Shown here: positions 9,692 through 18,294 of the stretch, piece after piece
Numbering within the stretch: position 1 is the stretch's first letter
How the letters are laid out: each line of letters opens with the position of its first letter
Assembly: GCA_945865375.1 (NCBI GenBank)
Contig: CAMBEJ010000054.1
Span: 1 to 33,020, forward strand
Length of the DNA stretch: 33,020 bases
DNA from: Akkermansia muciniphila
GTDB taxonomy: Bacteria > Verrucomicrobiota > Verrucomicrobiia > Limisphaerales > F1-80-MAGS106
Direction of reading: 5' to 3'
Notes under the pieces: generated by a model
What the model was told of the DNA's origin: nothing
Seen by the model: the letters and a program-made list of their open reading frames with translations, nothing else
The model's database searches: none
Translations under genes and position numbers: made by a program

Positions 9692-10522
9692 ATGAGCATA
9701 AGGCTGAAAAAATATTTTCTGGTGTGTTCACTTTTGATTGGGACAGGGGGGATGTTCTCCGCGCGGAGCCAGGACGCGGATGAGTCGGATCATCCCAAAT
9801 ATAAAACCGGCTTTGCCGCCAACATCAAATTGGGGATTGAGCTCTACAAAACCTTGAAGCCGAAATATAAGGAATTTGTTCATATCCAGCCAATCACCCT
9901 CGAGGATTCCCCGATGCCCTTCGTGCGGCCCGTTGAGGAGCCCGGCGAGGAGCCAGCTCACCCAGAGCGAATGGTGTTCATCTCCTCCGGATTCGTGGAT
10001 TTGATGAACAATGTCGCGCACGCCAAAGCGATCGACAAGCTGGAGAAAGGGTTCTTCGAAAAATATCTCCTGCTCTTGAGCAAGGAGACCGGTGAAACCG
10101 CTCTTGCGGAGCTGCCGAAACTCGAGGACAAACGGTTCTGGAGCGAGGACATGATGAACGAACAACTGAGCAATTTCAACCAGATGGTCGGAATGGTTGT
10201 CGCCATCAAACTCAGCCACCATTACCTCGGCCATTTCAAAAAGTACGGCGACCGCCTCAAGAGCAGCGATAACAAGGTTGTCCCCATCAACACCCTGCTC
10301 ACGCTGGCGGAATGGGAGGAGTCCCTCAAAGCAGGGTCGATCAACGCCCTGAACTGCGGGTTTGGAATCGACGGCGTGAAAGCATTGTTCGATTCCATCG
10401 AAAAAATGCCACAGCGCCCTCCATGGACATTGTCCTTTCTCCCGGCTGATGCGCAGGTGAAAAAAATCAAAAAATCTTTGGAGAAAACCGAGCGAGACTT
10501 TTTCGCAGGCAAGACGGAATGA
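9692..10522 (+). CDS. Exported protein resembling a degenerate M48 metallopeptidase
   Basis: A 276-residue protein with a signal peptide (MSIRLKKYFLVCSLLIGTGG, cleavage near ARS/QDA); I use ATG 9692 rather than GTG 9686. It has no obvious name. 'RMVFISSGFVDLMNNVAHA' resembles the strand and helix before the active site of M48 peptidases. 'VVAIKLSHHYLGHF' aligns with the HELxHHxLGH helix, but the first zinc-binding His and the catalytic Glu would be Ile-Lys. 'LAEWEESLKAGSINALNCGF' with 'GIDG' then matches the region of the third ligand. If the alignment holds, this is a pseudo-peptidase. Its stop overlaps the exosortase start (ATGA), so the two are translationally coupled and likely work in the same envelope process. 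Confidence 0.6.
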   Translation: MSIRLKKYFLVCSLLIGTGGMFSARSQDADESDHPKYKTGFAANIKLGIELYKTLKPKYKEFVHIQPITLEDSPMPFVRPVEEPGEEPAHPERMVFISSGFVDLMNNVAHAKAIDKLEKGFFEKYLLLLSKETGETALAELPKLEDKRFWSEDMMNEQLSNFNQMVGMVVAIKLSHHYLGHFKKYGDRLKSSDNKVVPINTLLTLAEWEESLKAGSINALNCGFGIDGVKALFDSIEKMPQRPPWTLSFLPADAQVKKIKKSLEKTERDFFAGKTE

Positions 10523-12150
10523 CCTCCGCTCTGAGGCGCCAGAGCGGGCCGCCCGGTTCTTGTATGACGCGAGTCGCATCCATCCGAGCAGGGAGCTTTC
10601 TCGGAAAGCCTCACAGAGGGGTGACTTGGGCGGCCGGCATGTTCTTGGTTGCCGCATTAACCTCTAGGCTTCAGATCGAATGGTCAATAAATCCGCAGTA
10701 TTCCTACGGATGGGGTGCCATGGCCATAGCGGCCTATCTTTTGTGGAAACGCTGGGAGAGCAGACCCACGCCCGCGCCCCTGCCGTCCAGCCGGACCAAG
10801 GCGGCTGCCGCGACCTTTCTGGTGGCATGCCTGCTGCCCGTATCGCTCCTGGAGGAGGCCAACCCCGACTGGAGATTGATGAGCTGGGCGCATGCCGGCA
10901 TCGTGGTCGGGATCTGGCTTCTCAGTCTCCTGCACATGGGTGGGATTGGCTGGGTAAATCATTTCAGATTCCCGATTCTTTTTATTCTCATCGCGGTGCC
11001 ATGGCCCACGCAGCTCGAAGAACGATTCGTTCAAGGACTCATGGGCCTCGTTTCGCAAGTTACAGTCGAATCCGTGAATTGGTTTGGAGTGCCCGCCTTT
11101 CGCCGTGGAAATGTGATCGAAGTCCCGACGGGCCCGATCGGTGTTTCCGAAGCGTGCAGTGGGCTTCGTTCGTTTCAAGGCACCTTGATGGCGGCTCTCT
11201 TTTTCGGCGAACTCAACCGATTTAAATGGGGCCGACGAGTCGGCCTGGTCGTCTTTGGGGTCTGCCTAGCGATAGGCCTGAACATATTAAGAACATCGAG
11301 CCTTGTCTGGATATATATCAAACACGGCTCCGCCGCCTTGGATCGCTGGCACGATCACGCGGGTCTGGTTGTGTTGGGCCTTGCATTTTTTGGCATCGGA
11401 GCTGCGGCGATGCTGCTCAGAGAGCCTGCAACTATCCTTTCGCCCCAGCCTGCCCCTCAAGGGATCGCTCCAGCCTATCTGCGAACAGGCACGGGCATTG
11501 GTGTGATCGCCTTGCTCCTGATTTTTCAAGGGATTGTGGAATTGTGGTTCCGCTCTGGAGAACACACGCTCCAACTCCAGCCTCTGTGGACGGTGCAATG
11601 GCCCCAGACAGGCCCCGGGTTTCGATTCAATGAACTGGACGAAGCCACCTTGGCGATGCTCCGGTGCAATGAGGGGCGATCGGGGGTGTGGAAGCGGCCA
11701 AACGGATCAGAATGGACGATCTTCTTGTTGCGCTGGGAACCGGGCCGCACGGCGGCGCAGCTCGCGCGCACCCACCGCCCTGAGGTCTGCCTCCCGGCGT
11801 CAGGTCTGGTCCAGAAAGGTGCCATACAATTCACGAATTTGAGTGTCGGCCCTCTCAGCCTGCCATTCAGCACTTCCCTTTTTGACTACCAAGGCCATTC
11901 TTTGTATGTCTTCTTTTGCGTCTGGGAAAGCCAGATCGCGAAGGGCGAGACGCCCAGTGAGACCGGCGATTTCTCTCGCAAGGCACGAGTGAAAGCCGTC
12001 ATGGATCGGCGTCGTCACCAAGGACAGCAAATTCTGGAATTGGTTATCGAGGGTCCAAAGACCCAGGAACAGGCGCTGAGCGAGGCCCAACACGGCCTGC
12101 TGGAGCTCATCAGACTTGTGGAGCCGACGGAAAATCCACCCCTTCGCTGA
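10519..12150 (+). CDS. Exosortase fused to an EpsI-like domain
   Basis: A 543-residue membrane protein. Exosortases are cysteine transpeptidase-like enzymes that process proteins carrying PEP-CTERM-type sorting signals. The N-terminal half has about eight membrane helices and the expected catalytic residues: Cys213 in 'VSEACSGLRSFQG', Arg258 in 'LNILRTSSL' and His278 in 'RWHDHAG'. After a further membrane helix (about 325-342) comes an EpsI-like (DUF3485) domain with 'THRPEVCLPASGL' (Cys424), a periplasmic partner usually encoded as a separate gene or fused, as here. The start overlaps the upstream stop as ATGA; an internal ATG at 10564 is less likely. No protein in the window ends in a recognisable PEP-, VPDSG- or VPEID-type signal, so the substrates are encoded elsewhere and the exosortase subtype is left open. 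Confidence 0.9.
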   Translation: MTSALRRQSGPPGSCMTRVASIRAGSFLGKPHRGVTWAAGMFLVAALTSRLQIEWSINPQYSYGWGAMAIAAYLLWKRWESRPTPAPLPSSRTKAAAATFLVACLLPVSLLEEANPDWRLMSWAHAGIVVGIWLLSLLHMGGIGWVNHFRFPILFILIAVPWPTQLEERFVQGLMGLVSQVTVESVNWFGVPAFRRGNVIEVPTGPIGVSEACSGLRSFQGTLMAALFFGELNRFKWGRRVGLVVFGVCLAIGLNILRTSSLVWIYIKHGSAALDRWHDHAGLVVLGLAFFGIGAAAMLLREPATILSPQPAPQGIAPAYLRTGTGIGVIALLLIFQGIVELWFRSGEHTLQLQPLWTVQWPQTGPGFRFNELDEATLAMLRCNEGRSGVWKRPNGSEWTIFLLRWEPGRTAAQLARTHRPEVCLPASGLVQKGAIQFTNLSVGPLSLPFSTSLFDYQGHSLYVFFCVWESQIAKGETPSETGDFSRKARVKAVMDRRRHQGQQILELVIEGPKTQEQALSEAQHGLLELIRLVEPTENPPLR

Positions 12151-12155
12151 CGCCC

Positions 12156-13859
12156 ATGGAAGATCTACCGCAACCCCCGCTTCATCTCCCCAGCCTCCGT
12201 CAAAGACGCCTCCAATGGGTTCTTTTGTGCGTGTTGATTGGGGTGGCCGCCCTCGAGTCACCGCGCGCTTATCTTGCCATGAAACTGTGGCGAGCACACC
12301 TCTTCATCGATGAAGCCGAGGATTTCATCAGAAAGAAAAAGCCGAATGAGGCATTTTCCAGAGTGCAAGCAGCCTTCCAGCTCGCTCCAAAAAGTGACCG
12401 GGTGCTGCGTCTCTCGGCCCGCATGTACGCCTCCACAAGGCACCCCCAAGCGATCATGCTCTGGAAGCAATTGCTGAATACCCCGGGAGCCTCAGCGGAG
12501 GATCGCCGGAATTACGTCGAGCTGGCGCTCTCCATTGGAGTCGCGGATCTGGCAAGCCCGCTGGTCGCCCGCTGGATTGCTCAAAAGACGGATCACTCCA
12601 TCGAACTGCTCTTGATCGCCCGCTACTTCATGCTCAAGGAGAATCCAGACCAGGCTCGCCTCTATGCGTTGCAAGGCGCCGAAAAACGGCCTGGAGACAG
12701 CACCACGCAACTCTACCTGTCGCGACTGCTTTTGGGCTCGAGCTCCGCCAGCGATGCGCGGCTCGGCCTGCAAAAACTTTGGTCGTTGGCCAAGGAGCCC
12801 TCGTCAGCAGGGGTTCAGGCCATCGAGATCCTTGCCCGCCGCCAGGATCTGAGCAGAGAGCAGGCGGATGAGCTCGTGAAAAGACTGGGTGCCTACCCGC
12901 TTAAGAGCATTGACGACGAACTGCTGATCAGGGACCTCAAGCTACGGTTCGAACCGGACCAATACTTTCCCCTGCTGGATGAAACCGTCAATCGCTTCCG
13001 AAACGCGTCCCAAGAGGAGCGAATCACAGTGGGACGGTGGCTCAACAGACAGAAAAGTTTCCATAGAACGGTCGAGCTGGTCCCGCTCTCCCAGGCTCTC
13101 ACCAACGGGGATGCGTTGGTGCTGAGGCTCGATGCCTTGGCCGCGATGAACAATTGGAAGCAGATTGGCGGCGAGCTCGATGCGGAGCCAAACCCTCTCG
13201 ACCCCGCCATTCGAGAGATTTTCCGTGCCAGGGTTGCCACCGAATTGGGACAACCCAGCGAGGCACGAGCTCGTTGGCGAAAAGTTCACATCGAAGCCGG
13301 ACAAAATCCCCAGATTTTGAAATATGTCGCCCAATACGCTGAACGGGTGGGCGCGCGAGCCGATGCAGAACAGGCCTACCGCAGACTCGCAACGTTTCCA
13401 GACCAAGCGAGAGAGGCCTATGTGAACCTCGTGCGGCTTGCAAACGAGGATCAAAATACAAGGCGGCTTCGGGAAATTCTGCGGGAGATGAAGTCGATTT
13501 TTCCGGAGGATCTCATCGTGGAAAATGACCTGGCCTACGTGAACCTCCTTCAGAATGATTCCATCCAGGACTCCAAATCCGTCGCTGAAAAACTCCACGA
13601 CCTCAACCCTTCCTTCCTCGCTTACAGAACCACGCTTGCCCTTGCCCGTCTGAGAACTCGCGAGATCGATAAAGCAAAAAAGGTGTATGAAGGTCTGATC
13701 CTCGAATGGACCCTGGTGCCTGCAGGCTGGCAGGCCGTTCATGCCGCCGTTCATGGAGCCAGCGGGAACGTGGCTGCCGCGCGCGAATTCGTGGAGCAAA
13801 TCCCCATCGAAAAACTGAAACCTGAGGAACGAGCATTGATCCAGCCATGGCTCCCCTGA
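12156..13859 (+). CDS. Membrane-anchored TPR-like repeat protein of the exosortase operon
   Basis: A 567-residue protein starting 5 bp after the exosortase stop. A basic N-terminus precedes one membrane helix (about residues 25-43, 'LLCVLIGVAALESPRAYLAM'). The rest is helical and built of degenerate TPR-like pairs, such as 'AEDFIRKKKPNEAFSRVQAA', 'ARLYALQGAEKRPGDSTTQL', 'VGARADAEQAYRRLATFPDQ' and 'REIDKAKKVYEGLILEWTLV'. TPR proteins are common next to exosortases and are thought to help assemble exopolysaccharide or sorting machinery; that role is inferred. There are no catalytic motifs. It ends the operon, followed by 277 bp of non-coding DNA. Confidence 0.75.
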   Translation: MEDLPQPPLHLPSLRQRRLQWVLLCVLIGVAALESPRAYLAMKLWRAHLFIDEAEDFIRKKKPNEAFSRVQAAFQLAPKSDRVLRLSARMYASTRHPQAIMLWKQLLNTPGASAEDRRNYVELALSIGVADLASPLVARWIAQKTDHSIELLLIARYFMLKENPDQARLYALQGAEKRPGDSTTQLYLSRLLLGSSSASDARLGLQKLWSLAKEPSSAGVQAIEILARRQDLSREQADELVKRLGAYPLKSIDDELLIRDLKLRFEPDQYFPLLDETVNRFRNASQEERITVGRWLNRQKSFHRTVELVPLSQALTNGDALVLRLDALAAMNNWKQIGGELDAEPNPLDPAIREIFRARVATELGQPSEARARWRKVHIEAGQNPQILKYVAQYAERVGARADAEQAYRRLATFPDQAREAYVNLVRLANEDQNTRRLREILREMKSIFPEDLIVENDLAYVNLLQNDSIQDSKSVAEKLHDLNPSFLAYRTTLALARLRTREIDKAKKVYEGLILEWTLVPAGWQAVHAAVHGASGNVAAAREFVEQIPIEKLKPEERALIQPWLP

Positions 13860-14136
13860 ACCCACCCCATTTCGGAAGGAAATGAAGCGATTTCAACAGA
13901 GGTGTGGATTACGAAACCCGCAGTCGGAGACCCTGCCCCACGGTTTTCAAAATGAAAATGTCTGACCCGAATTGGTTTGCCACAGCCCATGGGTTTGACT
14001 TAAATTGTGAATGCTGCCTGAGACCCGTGTTTTGAACGGCTGAAAGGTTCCGGTTCGAACAAGGCCCTATCTCCGCTTAATTTGAGGTGTCTCTGAGTGG
14101 CGACGCAAACTCCTAATTGAATAAACAAGTCAAACT
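13860..14136. other. Non-coding spacer with a dispersed-repeat copy
   Basis: No gene is seen here. AACAGAGGTGTGGATTACGA at 13895-13914 recurs with one mismatch at 17438-17457 in another spacer. The leader of the next gene is AT-rich and lacks a clear Shine-Dalgarno site. Confidence 0.5.
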
Positions 14137-17100
14137 ATGAGAATAATGAGAACATTTTCTTGCCTCGGCATCGCACTTCTCGCGACGCACGCTTTGGGGC
14201 AAACCATTCCTGGAAAGCCCGAGGATAATGGACTTCGCCCGGTGTCTGACACGATCTACGTCAACACCACGGACACAATCAACAACACTAAAACCGAGAG
14301 CCTCGGCATCGCCATAGGCCGCAACGGCAATGTCATCGTGGGCTGGGAAGATGATGGCGCGGATTTGGCCGATCTTGAAGCGGTTTGGACGATTTATGAT
14401 CGCGATGGGAAGCCCGTCACCGGAGATACTGAGATCACCACCCTCGATCCTGCTTACGTGGGACAAACGCTGACCTCCAGGTTTCTGTCGTTCTTCCGCG
14501 CGGACAAAAGCGCGGTTTCTGGCAGAACCGGTTGGGGACCCAAGATCAAAGCGAATCCTTTTGGTGACGGGCTCGGCATGGGCGTGACCTCTTTTGACCT
14601 CGGTTTGGAAGTCAAAGAATTCGCTCCCTACCAGGACACCGGCGACTGGCCTGCCGTGCAGTTGCTGGGGAATTCAGGTGAGCCATCCAGCATCGTGAAT
14701 GGGGTTTCCGTCGCCTACGGCGCTCGAAGCGGCAACATCCGAATCGGTGATTGGGATTATCTCTCAACCGGCAACATCGTCATCGTCGGTGAAAGCCGTC
14801 AGGGCGATGATTTGGTGTCCCTCTACAAGGGCGAGGCGGGAGCCAATCATGCCATCGTTAGAGTCGTTGACAAGACTGGCAAGGAAATCACCCCAGCTCA
14901 ATTGGTCGGTGAAACCCCTACCAAGGTAGAAATGTGGCACGGGGTGGGCGTCACCAAAAATGGGTTTGCCATACGCTTCTCGGACGGCGGCCCTGGTCGA
15001 ATCCGACTCTTTGACAATGCAGGCAAACCTGTTTCAACCAACATCGATCTGGCTACGGTGGCTGGAACGCCTATTGCCGGAGGGGGCGGACGGGGTGACG
15101 GCGTCGGTTTCCACGGCAACGGCAACGACGCGTATGCCGCCGTAGCCGCAGGGAAAGATGCGGATGGGAAGAGCCATGTTTGGGTGACGGTTCTGAATGC
15201 GAACGGCAGTCTCCGCTGGAGCAAATCGGTCTCTGATGATCTCGAATTGGTGGGGCCAGGACGGAGCGACGTCGGCATCGACGCCTTGGGCCGAGTTGCG
15301 GTAGTGTACGACGACGCCGTCGGGACGGGGGCCAATGCCCGCCTGGTCCTAGGGCGCGTCTTTGACTCCACCGGAAAACCGCTCGGAAAAACCTTCCACG
15401 TCAGCGAACTGGAACTGCCTGTCGCGACCACTTTGGCAGCGATCAATCCTCGGGTTGCGTTCCGCAATGATTCCATTGCCGTCACTTGGCAAAGTAAAAA
15501 CGTTCCCGGCACCGAAACCGACGTCGTGGCCATGCGTTTGTTCGTCGTTCCCGTCCGTCCTGGAAGCATCGAGTCCGTCGGCCTTCAGCGCATCGTGGCC
15601 GACACTCCGGTGATCGATCCGGGTGCCGCCGCTCTCGGCAACTGGGAGCCCTATGCATCCGTGCTCGGCACTTCGACATTCTTGATCGAAGGCAATACCT
15701 TTGCCCAGGACAGTTCGGATCACCAACGATTCGTGGTCGCACTCCAGCCTGCCGCCGGTGGAGCCGCCAAGCTCGGTGAGGCATTTTTCACCGACAAAGG
15801 CGTGGCGTTCAAAGGCGATATCAACGCCTCCCGTCAAAACGGTAATCCAGGCCGCGTCGCCGGTGACAAGCGCCCCGGCGCGGTGAACTTCATGACCGGT
15901 GCCGAAGCGTCACCTCACGTGGTCGATGGTTTCAACTCGGACAACCGGTTCACGGGTGGCTTCGACCGATTGGCTGATGGCCGTTACGGCACCGTTCAAA
16001 CCTTTAAACTTGATCCTGCAACCCTGACTCAGACTGCGTTGAGCAAAGCGCAGGATTCCGCCAACGGCCGCGTGAAATCCGGCACCGCCCCTGGGAATCA
16101 AATCACTCGTTTTGGGGGTGATGTTGTCGCGCTGAGCGACGGCAACTTCGTCTCGGTGGTCGAAGACCGATCCACCGTCCTGCGTCCCGAAGGCGGCAAC
16201 TGCGCTACGGCGACGATCTTTGCTCCTGATGGGGCCGTGGTAAAGGAAAGCTGGAAGGTGGCAAATGGTGACCTCTGGTCCAACGTGGCCGCCTACAATG
16301 GCGGTTTCGTGGTCCGTGTTGCCGGCAATCTCTACTTCTATAACAACAAGGGCGAGTTGCAGGGAGACGGCGTCAGTCAAGACACCGCCGGTGAAGCCTT
16401 CGACAAAGGCCGCGGAGACGGAGTCCGCCTCGGCGCTCATATCAATCAGCCTTATGTTTACCTCGTCGGTCGCGTCGTGAATTCCACCGCCGTCCGAGTT
16501 GCGGCGTGGGATGCTCGCACTCGCCAATTCGCTGTTCTGGCTGACGTGAGCGAGGGAGGATTCCGTGCTGATGCGGATCGTGCCAACATCGATGTCGATG
16601 CCCTCGGACGGTTCACCGTCGCTTGGGTCTCAAAGCCTGATGGTTATGAAGCTCAGCAGATTGCCGCCCGAGTGTTCGAAACTGACATCGCCACCAAGAG
16701 TATCAAACCGCTGACGGCGAGTTTCTTGCCGTTCATCAATGCGAATCCTCAAGGTGGAATCCGTTCCATCGGCATGTCTGTCGCCATGACCACCAAGCAG
16801 ATCCTCGTTGCTGCGAAGGGTGAGATCAACTTGCAGAACAAGCCTCAGCAGGGCGCTAACTCCAGCACTGAAATCAACTTCTACACCGTGATCTCCCATC
16901 CGGCTCCGAAAGAGGATCCGACACCTGCGGTGGGGTCGAGCGGCGCGGGTCCTAAGATTATGGTCACTCGTTCGGGAGCGACGATCAACATCACTTCAGT
17001 GCCGCAGCCTCTGCCCGCGGGATTCGTGTTCGAAGTCGCTCCATCGATCACGGGACCTTGGATCCCACAGCCCGGCGCGAACACGCCCATCACGCTTCCG

Positions 17101-17145
17101 CTCGGAAACGAGCCCGAGCGATTCCTCCGCGCCGTGAAGCGCTAA
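14137..17145 (+). CDS. Large exported beta-propeller-like protein (unknown function)
   Basis: A 1002-residue protein with a signal peptide (MRTFSCLGIALLATHALG, cleavage near ALG/QTI); the ATG at 14146 is an alternative start. Motifs of the form G-(N/R)-x-V-x-W/Y recur, as in 'IGRNGNVIVGWEDDG' (about 60-74), 'VGIDALGRVAVVYDDA', 'SDGNFVSVVED' and 'VDALGRFTVAWVSK', which suggests blades of one or two propellers. The last 60 residues ('INITSVPQPL...FEVAPSITGPW...ERFLRAVKR') form the short beta module that ends many Verrucomicrobia secreted proteins. There is no C-terminal membrane helix with an Arg cluster, so it is not an exosortase substrate despite its location after the exosortase operon. It is probably monocistronic and ends at a strong terminator. 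Confidence 0.8.
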   Translation: MRIMRTFSCLGIALLATHALGQTIPGKPEDNGLRPVSDTIYVNTTDTINNTKTESLGIAIGRNGNVIVGWEDDGADLADLEAVWTIYDRDGKPVTGDTEITTLDPAYVGQTLTSRFLSFFRADKSAVSGRTGWGPKIKANPFGDGLGMGVTSFDLGLEVKEFAPYQDTGDWPAVQLLGNSGEPSSIVNGVSVAYGARSGNIRIGDWDYLSTGNIVIVGESRQGDDLVSLYKGEAGANHAIVRVVDKTGKEITPAQLVGETPTKVEMWHGVGVTKNGFAIRFSDGGPGRIRLFDNAGKPVSTNIDLATVAGTPIAGGGGRGDGVGFHGNGNDAYAAVAAGKDADGKSHVWVTVLNANGSLRWSKSVSDDLELVGPGRSDVGIDALGRVAVVYDDAVGTGANARLVLGRVFDSTGKPLGKTFHVSELELPVATTLAAINPRVAFRNDSIAVTWQSKNVPGTETDVVAMRLFVVPVRPGSIESVGLQRIVADTPVIDPGAAALGNWEPYASVLGTSTFLIEGNTFAQDSSDHQRFVVALQPAAGGAAKLGEAFFTDKGVAFKGDINASRQNGNPGRVAGDKRPGAVNFMTGAEASPHVVDGFNSDNRFTGGFDRLADGRYGTVQTFKLDPATLTQTALSKAQDSANGRVKSGTAPGNQITRFGGDVVALSDGNFVSVVEDRSTVLRPEGGNCATATIFAPDGAVVKESWKVANGDLWSNVAAYNGGFVVRVAGNLYFYNNKGELQGDGVSQDTAGEAFDKGRGDGVRLGAHINQPYVYLVGRVVNSTAVRVAAWDARTRQFAVLADVSEGGFRADADRANIDVDALGRFTVAWVSKPDGYEAQQIAARVFETDIATKSIKPLTASFLPFINANPQGGIRSIGMSVAMTTKQILVAAKGEINLQNKPQQGANSSTEINFYTVISHPAPKEDPTPAVGSSGAGPKIMVTRSGATINITSVPQPLPAGFVFEVAPSITGPWIPQPGANTPITLPLGNEPERFLRAVKR

Positions 17146-17209
17146 TTCCACGCGGCTCCACAGCGGGCTAAACCCGCTTGGAGCCGGGAGACATTCGTAA
17201 TTCTATACC

Positions 17210-17240
17210 AAAGGGACCGGAGTGATCCGGTCCCTTTTTC
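17210..17240 (+). terminator. Rho-independent terminator
   Basis: The perfect stem AAGGGACCGG / CCGGTCCCTT with a 6-nt loop AGTGAT is followed by a T-run (TTTTTC). It lies 65 bp after the 1002-residue gene and should end its transcript. A smaller hairpin, AGCGGG/CCCGCT, sits just before it at about 17162-17178. Confidence 0.9.
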
Positions 17241-17334
17241 TTGCCCTTCTGGTGGAACAGTTCAGACACCAGTAAAACCGGTTGAAATCGTGATCTGAGC
17301 GCGCCACCCCAATGCCTCCATTTTTCCTAATCCT

Positions 17335-17441
17335 AATCTTACTCGCAATCCTCGGGTTGCCATTGAAACAAACTGACGACTGACGACTGATTACTGACGA
17401 CTGAATCTTACACGTAATCCTCGGGTGTTGCCCTTGAAACA
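17335..17441. repeat. Imperfect direct duplication with ACTGATTACTGA core
   Basis: AATCTTACTCGCAATCCTCG and flank (17335-17370) recur as AATCTTACACGTAATCCTCG and flank (17404-17441), both continuing into TTGAAACA. They are separated by the ACTGACGACTGATTACTGAC string that is related to the insert in thiC. Confidence 0.75.
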
Positions 17442-17449
17442 GAGGGGTG

Positions 17450-17479
17450 GATTACGATTACGATTACGATTACGATTAC
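17450..17479. repeat. Hexanucleotide microsatellite (GATTAC)5
   Basis: Five perfect tandem copies of GATTAC lie about 95 bp upstream of the HAD phosphatase gene. The unit continues the repeated string GTGGATTACGA seen at 13904-13914. It could vary in copy number by slippage. Confidence 0.9.
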
Positions 17480-17573
17480 GAGCGGGGAATTGGAGTTGCT
17501 CGAGCCTCAGGCTAAACACGGTCGTTTTACTGAGTTCAGCAGTTGATTCTGGATGGTTTGGAAAAGCACCGAA

Positions 17574-18155
17574 ATGAAACAAGCACACATGGAACCCAAA
17601 GGCCTGATTTTCGACTGCGACGGCACGCTGGCCGACACCATGCCGTTACACTGGCGGGCGTGGCAGTTGACCACGCAACGTCACAATCTGCATTTCCCAG
17701 AGGATCGTTTTTACGCGCTCGGCGGGGTGCCCTCCCGAGACATCCTGAAAATGCTGGCGCGGGAACAGGGCCGTTCCCTCGACTGCATCGCCGTCGCGCA
17801 CGAGAAGGAGGAAGCGTACCTGCCGCTCATGGCGCAGGTCGAACCCATTCACGCTGTTGTCGAGATTGCTCAGCTTCATCATGGGAAAATTCCGATGGCC
17901 GTGGCCTCGGGCGGCACGCAGAAAATCATCTGCCAGGTGCTCGAGCATCTAAAAATCCGACATCTCTTCGACGCCGTGGTCACAAGCGAGATGGTCATGA
18001 ATCAGAAGCCCGCGCCCGATATTTTCCTCGAAGCCGCCCGGCTCATCGGCGTGGACCCTCAATGCTGCCGGGCCTACGAAGACACAGATCTAGGCATGAG
18101 AGCTATTCTGGACGCCGGCATGGAGGCGGTTGATGTGAGGAAACTGCGCGGGTAG
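17574..18155 (+). CDS. HAD-superfamily sugar-phosphate phosphatase / beta-phosphoglucomutase-like
   Basis: A 193-residue cytoplasmic hydrolase from the ATG at 17574, which has GGAAAAG nearby; 17553 and 17589 are other in-frame ATGs. All four HAD motifs are present: DCDGTLADT (Asp14 nucleophile, Asp16 acid/base), 'MAVASGG' with the Ser, 'MNQKPAPDIFLEAA' with the Lys, and 'YEDTDLGMRAI' with the acidic pair. The helical cap between motifs I and II ('MPLHWRAWQLTTQRHNLHFP') places it with subfamily I cap-type enzymes such as YqaB-type fructose-1-phosphate phosphatases and beta-phosphoglucomutases. The exact substrate cannot be read. It stands alone: repeats precede it and a convergent gene follows. 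Confidence 0.9.
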   Translation: MKQAHMEPKGLIFDCDGTLADTMPLHWRAWQLTTQRHNLHFPEDRFYALGGVPSRDILKMLAREQGRSLDCIAVAHEKEEAYLPLMAQVEPIHAVVEIAQLHHGKIPMAVASGGTQKIICQVLEHLKIRHLFDAVVTSEMVMNQKPAPDIFLEAARLIGVDPQCCRAYEDTDLGMRAILDAGMEAVDVRKLRG

Positions 18156-18294
18156 CGTCAAGAGGTTGGCCTCTGCTCGAAGATCCATCGCCCATCGGAA
18201 CTCATGGTTCAACAACTCGGCGATGCGCGCCGGTGGCCTTGCCTTCGCTCAATCTTTGGTGTTCACGTTCAGTGATCTGAACCGACGCCGCCGA

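Noticed and set aside
17450..17479. CRISPR or tandem-repeat array
   Set aside because: The repeat unit is six bases with no spacers, so it is a simple microsatellite.
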